Source: Planctomycetota bacterium
GTDB lineage: Bacteria; Planctomycetota; B15-G4
Assembly (NCBI GenBank): GCA_029259745.1
Contig: JAJDEO010000020.1
Span: 230,580 to 294,579, forward strand
Reading direction: 5' to 3'
DNA length: 64,000 bases
Both the position numbers and the translations under genes were made by a program. The notes beneath the pieces were generated by a model, which saw only the letters and a program-made list of their open reading frames with translations, was not told the DNA's origin and did not search any database. This document shows, piece after piece, positions 16,200 through 23,076 of this stretch (position 1 is its first letter; each line of letters opens with the position of its first letter).

Positions 16200-17287
16200 C
16201 GACGTCCGTTTCGTGCGAGGCGATCGATCAGCAGGCGATGGAAGTGGTGCACGCCCTGCTCTTCGGTGGGCGAGTAGCGTCCCGCGCGTCGTCCAAGGCG
16301 AGTCGAGATGCCCTGTTGGACGCGTTCGACGACGGCTTCGTCTTCGAGTTCGACCTGATGGAGGTCGGCGCCGGCGCCGATGTCGAGCTGGGCGGCGTCG
16401 CTGATCCACGTCTCGAAGCGCACCTGCGTGCGGCCGGCGCCGCGCGGCTCGACGCTGTTGAGCGACAGTCCCCAGGGGTAGACGTTGAGCATCAGGTTCG
16501 GGAAGAGCCACAAGTAGTAGGCGGCGACGCGCTGGCCTTCGTGCGGATGGCCGGCCGGCAACGAGAGTGCGGGCTCGTCGTCGGACGCCGTGGCCCACTG
16601 CAGCACGCCGTCGTCGACGGGCTCGGTCTGGTAGGCGTCGAGATCGATCGCGCGTGAAAGTCCCGGGTGCACGAAGGGCACGTGGAAGCCCTCGAGGTAG
16701 TTGTCGACGTAAAGCAGCCACTCGGCGTCGACGTCGTAGGTGCGGCTGCGTTGGGGCTCGAAGACGAGCGGCGCGTCGAGGAACGGCGCGAGGTAGTGAC
16801 GTGCGGGGGCGATCCACGTTGCGAAGGCGACGTCGGCGTCGAGTGCGACGAACGTCAGCGGTCCGCAGCGACGTCGTTCGAGCTCGGCGAGGTCGTCGTC
16901 GCTCGTGGGTGCTGCGTCGAATCCGGGCGCCGACTCGAAGCGGCCGTCGAGGCCGAAGCAGCGACCGTGGTAGCGGCAGCGCAGCCGCTGCGCATCGCTG
17001 CGCGGTTCGAGCGCGACGAGGTGGCCGCGGTGGGTGCAGACGTTCGAGAGCGCGCGCCGCTCGCCCTGCCCGTCGCAGGTGAGCACGACCGGCTCGTCGA
17101 GGCAGCCGGGCAGCAGCGTGAAGGGGCGTTGGCTCCCGGGGCCGGGCTCTTCGTGGCCAGCCGGCACGACGTGCCACGCGCGGGCGAGCACGTCCTCGCG
17201 CACGCGCTCACGCCAGGCCGCACTCGAGTAGAACTCGAAGGGCAGCGCGCGCGCCGTACGGATGTCGGTGTCGATCGCAGGGAGCAT
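16196..17287 (-). CDS. Rieske non-heme iron oxygenase, large-subunit type
   Basis: 363 residues from ATG 17287 (MLPAIDTDIR); a longer in-frame start adds only Arg-rich sequence. The Rieske cluster ligands are Cys84-His86 (NVCTHRGHLVAL) and Cys104-His107 (RLRCRYHGRC). The mononuclear iron site is DNYLEGFHVPFVHPGL (His202, His207), with an Asp expected in QVELEDEAVVERVQQG. The DNY-x-EG-x-H-x-PF-x-HPGL form resembles choline monooxygenase and related monooxygenases more than the naphthalene dioxygenases. The partner reductase is not nearby. It is first in a coupled run with plsC and the glycosyltransferase, so a lipid or sugar-lipid hydroxylation is possible but unproven. Confidence 0.88.
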   Translation of the reverse strand: MLPAIDTDIRTARALPFEFYSSAAWRERVREDVLARAWHVVPAGHEEPGPGSQRPFTLLPGCLDEPVVLTCDGQGERRALSNVCTHRGHLVALEPRSDAQRLRCRYHGRCFGLDGRFESAPGFDAAPTSDDDLAELERRRCGPLTFVALDADVAFATWIAPARHYLAPFLDAPLVFEPQRSRTYDVDAEWLLYVDNYLEGFHVPFVHPGLSRAIDLDAYQTEPVDDGVLQWATASDDEPALSLPAGHPHEGQRVAAYYLWLFPNLMLNVYPWGLSLNSVEPRGAGRTQVRFETWISDAAQLDIGAGADLHQVELEDEAVVERVQQGISTRLGRRAGRYSPTEEQGVHHFHRLLIDRLARNGRR

Positions 17288-17492
17288 CGGCGCAGGATAC
17301 CCAACGCCGTGGCGCCGCGCGCGGCCTGGACCGGCGCCCGACCGCCAGGCACGCTGGCGGCTCATGGCGCGCAGGAGTGTCGTCCAGGGCGCCGCTCCGC
17401 GATGTCGATGTCCACCTCTGCCGACCAGACACCATCAGCATGCACGACAGCACATCCTTCCCACGCGGTGCGAGCGTCGAGAGAGACTGCGG

Positions 17493-18974
17493 ATGACGAT
17501 TCACGAGCTTCTGGCGACGGCCTTCACGCGCCACGCGGCGCGTCCCGCGATCACGACGACGTCGGGCGATCGGCTCGACTACGCGGCGCTGGCCGCGCGC
17601 GTGGATGCGACGGCGCGTTGGCTCGCCGAGCAGGGCGTGACGGCGGGCGAGCGGCTCGTCGTACGGCTCGCGAAGGGCCAGGCGTTCGTCGACATCTATC
17701 TGGCCGCGCTGCTCCGCGGGATCGTCTTCGTGCCTGTCAACGACGGCTGCACAGCGGCTGAACTCGAGCACTACGTCGCGGACGCCGACCCGCGGCTCGT
17801 CCTGACGGATGACGACATCGACGTACCGGCCCACGTCGAGCGCCTGCAACTCGACCCACACGGCGACGAGCACCTCGCCGACGCGGGAGCGCCGCTGCCC
17901 GCCACCACTCCCCATGCCGACGACCTCGCCGTGCTGCTCTACACGTCGGGCACGACGGGCAAGCCCAAGGGCGCGATGCTGACGCAGGACAATCTCGGCG
18001 CCAACGTGCGAGCTCTTGCGACGGCCTGGGAGTGGGTGCCCGACGACGTCCTCGTCCATGCCCTGCCGCTCTTCCACGTGCACGGTCTGTTCGTCGCGCT
18101 GACCGGTGCGCTCGCTGCCGGAGCCCACGCCGTGATGCTGCCGCGCTTCGCTGCCGACGCCGTGCTCGACACGATCGAGGCGTACGACGCGACGATGTTC
18201 ATGGCCGTCCCGACGATGCACCACCGCCTCGTGACGAGTGGGCGCGCGCGGGCCGCCACGTCGACCCTGCGCCTCGTCACGTCGGGCTCGGCGCCGCTGC
18301 GTCCCGAGACGGCCGCGGCCGCGCAGGCGTTCTTCGGGTGTCCGCTCGTCGAGCGCTACGGCATGACGGAGGTCGGCATCGCGGCCAGCCAGCCGCTGCA
18401 CGGCGAGCAACGTCTCGGCACGGTCGGCGTGGCGTTGCCGTCGGTGCGCCTGCGTGTCGTCGATCCGAGCACGGCAGTGGCGTGTCCGGCGGGCGACACG
18501 GGCGAGGTCCAGATCGCCGGGCCGTCGGTGTTCCCGGGCTACTGGCGTCGTACCGAGCAGACGGCTGCGACGTTCACGGACGACGGCTGGCTGCGCTCGG
18601 GGGACCTCGGCGTGCTGGCCGACGACGGCGTCCTCACGATTCGCGGACGCAGCAAGGAACTCATCATCTCGGCGGGCTTCAACGTCTATCCGCGCGAGGT
18701 CGAGGAATGCCTCGCCGACCATCCCGCCGTGCGCGAGGTCGCCGTCGTGGGGTTGCCCGACGATGACCGCGGGGAAGTCGTGGCGGCGGTGTTGGTCTGG
18801 GACGGCCCCGAGTCGCTCGTCGAGGACGACCTCGTGGCCCATTGCCGCGCACACCTCGCGGCCTACAAGTGCCCGTGGGTCTGGCGCACCGTCGAGTCGC
18901 TGCCGCGCAACGCGATGGGTAAGGTCCAGAAGCACACTCTCGCGCAGCAACTCGCGGACAGCCGGCGTGATTGA
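17493..18974 (+). CDS. AMP-forming acyl-CoA synthetase, malonyl-CoA synthetase (MatB)-like
   Basis: 493 residues from ATG 17493. The P-loop LLYTSGTTGKPKGAMLTQDN lies near residue 150. DDVLVHALPLFHVHGLFVAL and LVTSGSAPLRPETAAA follow, then VERYGMTEVGIAASQP (A5). LRSGDLGVLADDGVLTIRGR (A8) and LPRNAMGKVQKHTL (A10, catalytic Lys) complete the set. The VLVHALPLFHVHGLF segment, overall length and SGSAPL motif are most like malonate-CoA ligases (MatB/ACSF3), but a fatty-acid substrate is not excluded. No malonate carrier or decarboxylase is adjacent. The gene is divergent from the Rieske gene across 205 bases with no clear motif. Confidence 0.8.
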   Translation: MTIHELLATAFTRHAARPAITTTSGDRLDYAALAARVDATARWLAEQGVTAGERLVVRLAKGQAFVDIYLAALLRGIVFVPVNDGCTAAELEHYVADADPRLVLTDDDIDVPAHVERLQLDPHGDEHLADAGAPLPATTPHADDLAVLLYTSGTTGKPKGAMLTQDNLGANVRALATAWEWVPDDVLVHALPLFHVHGLFVALTGALAAGAHAVMLPRFAADAVLDTIEAYDATMFMAVPTMHHRLVTSGRARAATSTLRLVTSGSAPLRPETAAAAQAFFGCPLVERYGMTEVGIAASQPLHGEQRLGTVGVALPSVRLRVVDPSTAVACPAGDTGEVQIAGPSVFPGYWRRTEQTAATFTDDGWLRSGDLGVLADDGVLTIRGRSKELIISAGFNVYPREVEECLADHPAVREVAVVGLPDDDRGEVVAAVLVWDGPESLVEDDLVAHCRAHLAAYKCPWVWRTVESLPRNAMGKVQKHTLAQQLADSRRD

Positions 18975-19059
18975 CATCCCGCCTGTCGTGCGAGACTTTG
19001 GGCGGCATGGCTGGTTTGTCGACGGGTCGGCAGCCTCGCTCCGTCGCCGCTCCCCTCGG

Positions 19060-20628
19060 ATGTCCGTGATGCTCAGGACGCTCGCCCGCCTGTCGTTCGT
19101 CGTCGCCGCCCTCGTCGGCGCAGGGGTCGCCCAAGACGACGTGCCCGACGACGTCGGCACCGTCTACGCCGCGACGCCGCCGCTCGAACGTTCCTACGTC
19201 GGTCCGTCGGTCGCGCCGTTCGAGCACCAGAATCAGCACTACAACCTGTTTCTCCCGCCCACGCCGCCGCCGCCCGGTGGCTATCCCGTCCTGCTGCACA
19301 CCGAGCTCGGTTCGTTCGTCAACTCGAGCCTCAAGACGCAGCTCTACGCAGGTGTCGGGCTGCCGTTCATGGCGCTCGAGAACGGCTGGGCCGTGGTGTG
19401 GGGCGGCGTGACGGTTTCGCGCGGTGCCGGGACACCGAACAAGGTCGACGAGGAGCCCGGCGTGGGCTACGGCCCGCGCTACAAGGGCAACGGCGTCTTC
19501 GTGCCGCCGACCGTCGCGATGCCGCCCGACTTCAAGGGCGACATCCACCCGTACTTCGACCCCGAGCGTCCGATGCCCGAGAAGGACATCATCATGCTCG
19601 TGCAGCACATCAAGGAGCACGCGGGTAGCAAGGAGTTGCCGCTCGACCCCGACGCCATCGTGCTGCACGGTCGCAGCGGCGCGGGCGTGATGTCGTGGTG
19701 GCTCGCGGCGGGGCCCGACCGTTCCGACGTGTGGACGTCTCCGCAGGGACAGGAGGTCCACGACACGCGCGTGCGCGGTGCGATCCTGCGCTCGGCGATC
19801 ACGTGGTGGGACACGCTCGACAAGCAGATCAGCGGCGTGCACTTCCCGCGCGACGAGCTGCGTGCTGGCGGCAAGGGGCTCTACGACCGCCCGGCAGCGA
19901 AGCTCGGCGGTGCTCCGCAGAGTTGGCTCGAGCCCTCGTCGGCGCTGCACTACGCCTTCGACGAGGCCAATCACCCCGGCATCACGCGCGACGTCCACAA
20001 CCGCGCGATCCACCTTTCGCATGGCGACGTGGCCGTGCAGAGCGACGTCACGCCGCCGTACCCTTCGGGCGTCGAGACCGACCCGCACACGGCCTGGGCT
20101 GGTGCCGCCTTCAAGACGCGCTTCTGCAACACGCTGCTGTCTGGCTACAACGACGGCGCGACGGGCATCGAGGACATCGTCGACTCGGCGCCCGAGACGT
20201 TCCACGAAGTCGAACTCTTCCTCGTCGACTGGCTCGATCAGCTGCTCGAGAACGAGCCGCCGCTGTGGGTCGACGTCGGCAGCGGTCACGCCGGCACGCG
20301 CGGCGAGCCCTGGCTGCGGGCCTGCGGCACGCTCGAGGTCGACACGCCGTTCTCGCTCGAGATCGGCAACGCGCTACCCGGCACGACAGGCTCGCTCGTC
20401 TGCGGGCTGAGTGAGATCGGTGCGCGCTTCAAGGGCGGGACGCTCGTGCCTGCGCCGAACTTGGTCGTCCCGCTGCCCGAGTTTTCGAAGACCGGCGGCT
20501 GGAGCCTCGCGGTGACTTGGCCCGGTGCCGCGCCGGGGCTGACCATTGCGCTGCAGGCGTGGCTCGTCGACGCGGGAGCCACGCGCGGGCTGTCGGCGAC
20601 GAACGCGATCCGAGCGGTCACGCCATAG
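19060..20628 (+). CDS. Secreted alpha/beta-hydrolase-like protein with C-terminal planctomycete domain
   Basis: 522 residues from ATG 19060, with signal peptide MLRTLARLSFVVAALVGAGV ending VAQ. Residues about 40-415 look like a serine hydrolase: GGYPVLLHTELGSF (oxyanion strand), IVLHGRSGAGVMSWWLAAG (GxSxG nucleophile elbow) and AIHLSHGDVAVQSDV (possible catalytic His). Residues about 420-522 are the shared extracellular domain (ARFKGGTLVPAPN, ending LSATNAIRAVTP). It probably acts outside the cytoplasm on an ester or peptide. Upstream TTGACA at 18971 could be a -35 element, but the matching -10 (GACTTT) is poor. Confidence 0.7.
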   Translation: MSVMLRTLARLSFVVAALVGAGVAQDDVPDDVGTVYAATPPLERSYVGPSVAPFEHQNQHYNLFLPPTPPPPGGYPVLLHTELGSFVNSSLKTQLYAGVGLPFMALENGWAVVWGGVTVSRGAGTPNKVDEEPGVGYGPRYKGNGVFVPPTVAMPPDFKGDIHPYFDPERPMPEKDIIMLVQHIKEHAGSKELPLDPDAIVLHGRSGAGVMSWWLAAGPDRSDVWTSPQGQEVHDTRVRGAILRSAITWWDTLDKQISGVHFPRDELRAGGKGLYDRPAAKLGGAPQSWLEPSSALHYAFDEANHPGITRDVHNRAIHLSHGDVAVQSDVTPPYPSGVETDPHTAWAGAAFKTRFCNTLLSGYNDGATGIEDIVDSAPETFHEVELFLVDWLDQLLENEPPLWVDVGSGHAGTRGEPWLRACGTLEVDTPFSLEIGNALPGTTGSLVCGLSEIGARFKGGTLVPAPNLVVPLPEFSKTGGWSLAVTWPGAAPGLTIALQAWLVDAGATRGLSATNAIRAVTP

Positions 20629-20665
20629 AAGCTCACGCTGCAAACGGCGTCGTGGAGAAGCTGAC

Positions 20666-21036
20666 ATGCAAGCACGCGATCGACGCTACGCGACGGTCGG
20701 GGCGCTACTGGTCCCGATCTGGTTCGGTGTGCTTCTGTGTACCTGCGGCACATGCAGGCCGAGATCGACGTGCCGACACTGGACTTCGTGGCGCTTGCCG
20801 CGTGCTGGACGCTCGTCTACGCGTTCGCGTTCCTCGCGCTGCTGGCGCTGAAGGACATCCTCGTCACGCGTACGTCGTTCGGCATCCGCGTCACGCTGTT
20901 GCACTTCCTGTTCGGCTCGACCGCCGGCATGGCGTCCACCGGTCTCGTCACGTTGCCGACGGGCGCGGTCTCGGCGTTGCTGCTCCGCTGGGCGGCATTC
21001 GGGCGGTTGGGTCGTCGGGACCCGAACGAAATGTGA
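20666..21036 (+). CDS. Small membrane protein, apparently frameshifted
   Basis: GGAG, 8 bases before ATG 20666, starts MQARDRRYATVGALLVPIWF, a membrane segment. This frame then degenerates into Arg-rich sequence. From about 20737 the next frame continues with convincing membrane protein sequence (PTLDFVALAACWTLVYAFAF, TLLHFLFGSTAGM) and stops at 21036. One missing base near 20727-20745 would join them into a three-to-four-helix protein of about 123 residues. Alternatively translation begins at GTG 20737. I do not recognise the family. The stop codon overlaps the first base pairs of a strong hairpin. Confidence 0.5.
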
Positions 21037-21087
21037 GGGCGTGACGCGCCACGGCGTCACGCCCTCACGAACGGGTGTGTCACCCGT
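21035..21087. terminator. Two hairpins between convergent genes
   Basis: A 13-bp perfect stem (21035-21047 with 21054-21066, 6-base loop) is followed by a 7-bp perfect stem (ACGGGTG 21071-21077, CACCCGT 21081-21087, 3-base loop). They sit between the membrane protein stop (21036) and the FG-GAP gene stop (21097). No T-run is seen, so termination efficiency is uncertain. Confidence 0.6.
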
Positions 21088-21096
21088 GGAGCGACG

Positions 21097-22560
21097 TCAG
21101 GGGGTGACGCCGCGGAGTGCGTTCGAGAGCGCGAAGCCGAGGGGCGCGGCCGCGTCTTGAACGATCACTTGGAGGAACAGTTCGCTACCCGAGGCGAGTC
21201 CAGCGGGGAAGGGGCCGCTGAGCGTCACGCTGCCGGCGCCGTCGGTCGTGAAGACGAGCAGAGCGTCGGGCGCCGGGACGAGGACGCCGCCCTTGAAGGG
21301 CACCGAAACGTTGGTGAGGCTCTGCACGAGCGCCGCCGCCGCGTTCGTCGCCGCCGACGTGAGCTGAATCGTCGTCGGGCTACCCACAGCGAGCGTTCCC
21401 TCGCCCGCGAGTTGCGGGATGCCGAAGGCGCCGCCGAGGCCGCCACCGAGGTTCTCGAAGCCGCTGCCTGCATTCACGTTGACGAGGACCGAGATCGAGT
21501 TGCTCGTCTCGTTCGCGATCGTGGCGTCGTCTGAACCGTTGCCATCGAGGTCGCCGACAGCGACATGGCCGGGCTCGACACCGACGGCGATCGTCGTCGC
21601 GGCACCGAACGTTGCCGCTCCACTGTTGATGAGCAGTCCGACGTTGTTCGAGTCGGTGTTGGCGACGAGGATGTCGGCATTGCCGTCGACGTTTGCGTCG
21701 AGCAGGGCGAGGGCCGACGGATCGGCGCCGCCGCTTGCGAACGACGAGGGTCCGCTGAACGTGTTGGCGCCCGTCTGCACGAAGACGGTCACGACGTTGA
21801 GGGCGTTGCCGCTGGCCGCCGTTGCGAGGTCGTCATCACCGTCACCGTCGAGGTCACCGGCGACGACGTCCTCGGGGCGGAGCTGTGCGCCGAGGAGCAG
21901 CGAACCGGCGGCCGAGAAGGCGCCCGCGCCGTTGTTCGTGAAGAGCTCGAGGCGACGCGTGTCGTGCGCCGAGGCGACGAGGTCGGCCGATCCGTCGCCG
22001 TTGAAGTCACCGGACGCGACTCCGCGCACTTCCGAGCCGATCGGAATCGTCGTCGATGAAAAGCCACCGGCGTTGTTGTTGAGCAACACCGAGATGCTGT
22101 TGCCATCGCGGTTGGCCGAAGCCAGGTCGTCGAGGCCGCCGTTGGCGTCGAACGCGACGAGATCGCGCGGCTCGGTGCCCGTCGCGACGGATGCGCCGGC
22201 CGTGAGCGTGCCGCCGTTGTTGATCAGCACACGCACCTGGTTGATGTTCTGGAGGGACACCGCGAGGTCGGTGCCGGCGTCGCCGCCGAAGTTTCCGGCG
22301 ACCACAGTGTGGGGGCTCGACCCGCCGCCCGTGAGCACACTCTGAGCGAACGTGAACTGGGCGTTGCCGTTGTTGCGATAGATGTCGACGCGATCCGGCG
22401 CGTCGACCGCCACCGCGAGGTCGAGGTCACCGTCGCCGTCGAGATCGAAGAGGGCCGAGGCGTTCGGCTCCGATCCGACGGGAAGGGTGCTGTCGAGCGA
22501 GAGTTGCGCGTCGAGGACAGGGGCGAGCACGAGGCCGGCGATCAGGAGGGAGGTCTTCAT
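21097..22560 (-). CDS. Secreted FG-GAP/VCBS beta-propeller protein with C-terminal planctomycete domain
   Basis: 487 residues from ATG 22560; the start is set by signal peptide MKTSLLIAGLVLAPVLDAQ. Six to seven FG-GAP repeats follow, each with a calcium-type loop and an LLNN turn (FDLDGDGDLDLAVAVDA, GDFNGDGSADLVASAHD, GDLDGDGDDDLATAASG, GDLDGNGSDDATIAN). They predict an integrin-like seven-bladed propeller. Residues about 380-487 are the shared extracellular domain (VPFKGGVLVPAPD, ending FALSNALRGVTP). Its role may be surface adhesion or binding; no enzyme motif is seen. A -24/-12 sigma54 match lies 64-79 bases upstream of the start codon, back to back with the propeller gene at 23077. Confidence 0.85.
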   Translation of the reverse strand: MKTSLLIAGLVLAPVLDAQLSLDSTLPVGSEPNASALFDLDGDGDLDLAVAVDAPDRVDIYRNNGNAQFTFAQSVLTGGGSSPHTVVAGNFGGDAGTDLAVSLQNINQVRVLINNGGTLTAGASVATGTEPRDLVAFDANGGLDDLASANRDGNSISVLLNNNAGGFSSTTIPIGSEVRGVASGDFNGDGSADLVASAHDTRRLELFTNNGAGAFSAAGSLLLGAQLRPEDVVAGDLDGDGDDDLATAASGNALNVVTVFVQTGANTFSGPSSFASGGADPSALALLDANVDGNADILVANTDSNNVGLLINSGAATFGAATTIAVGVEPGHVAVGDLDGNGSDDATIANETSNSISVLVNVNAGSGFENLGGGLGGAFGIPQLAGEGTLAVGSPTTIQLTSAATNAAAALVQSLTNVSVPFKGGVLVPAPDALLVFTTDGAGSVTLSGPFPAGLASGSELFLQVIVQDAAAPLGFALSNALRGVTP

Positions 22561-22623
22561 GGGGCGAGGTCTCTTGTCGAATGGGGGAGCGAGCGCACTT
22601 TCGCTTCGCTTGGCAGCCCCTGA

Positions 22624-22639
22624 TGCAACGCGCGGGCCA
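22624..22639 (-). promoter_or_regulatory. Sigma54 (-24/-12) promoter match for the FG-GAP gene
   Basis: The minus strand reads TGGCCCG-CGCG-TTGCA, one change from the consensus TGGCACG-N4-TTGCA, with the invariant GG and GC at correct spacing. The predicted start point near 22613 gives a leader of about 53 bases before ATG 22560. Confidence 0.55.
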
Positions 22640-22741
22640 AAGACCGGATGTCGCGCGAACCGGCCCTGTACGAGGCGATTCTGGCTCATGACGCGGCATT
22701 GTTCGCCTTCGACACGAGCTGGTGTTCCGTGTCTATGTCAT

Positions 22742-22759
22742 GGATGTCCGTCTACATCC
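22742..22759. promoter_or_regulatory. Inverted repeat, possible shared enhancer for the divergent sigma54 promoters
   Basis: GGATGT, six bases, ACATCC (perfect arms). The centre lies about 94 bases upstream of the predicted plus-strand start point (22844) and 137 upstream of the minus-strand one (22613). GGATGTCCGT resembles GGGTGTCCGT in the inverted repeat upstream of 29681. Confidence 0.45.
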
Positions 22760-22817
22760 TGGATTCCCCAGTGCCGCTGGCGGGCCCGCGTTGACGGCAG
22801 TTGGTCGGATCGCACGT

Positions 22818-22833
22818 TGGTACGGGCCTTGCT
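22818..22833 (+). promoter_or_regulatory. Sigma54 (-24/-12) promoter match for the propeller gene
   Basis: TGGTACG-GGCC-TTGCT, one change from consensus in the -24 box, with invariant GG and GC in place. The predicted start near 22844 leaves a 230-base leader that includes the family B repeat. A competing extended -10 (TGCTAGAAT, 23042-23050) lies nearer the gene. Confidence 0.45.
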
Positions 22834-22886
22834 GTTGCCACTTTGCTGCAAGGTTCAACAAGCCAGCTCGAACGATCCGCCTAGCC

Positions 22887-23044
22887 GCCCGTTCAAAAAC
22901 TCATCCGGCGCGCCGCACTCACCCGAGCGCGCCTGGGCGAGTGCGGGAGCCTCGACGAATCCACCGATTCGCCTGCGTTCCCACATTCGCACAGGCACAT
23001 CTCGTCACGCACGGAGCACTCGGAGCAGTTCTTCGACAGGCTGC
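22887..23044. repeat. Dispersed repeat, family B, complete copy
   Basis: About 158 bp with imperfect inverted ends: the left end read in reverse is GAGTTTTTGAACGGGC, and the right end is CAGTTCTTCGACAGGCTGC. The interior shares AATCCACCGATTCGC (22958-22972) exactly with 61176-61190, plus further similarity on both sides. It contains no convincing coding sequence. The right end abuts a possible extended -10 (TGC-TAGAAT, 23042-23050) upstream of the gene at 23077. Confidence 0.6.
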
Positions 23045-23076
23045 TAGAATCGAAGTCCACCTCCGAGAGATCCACC

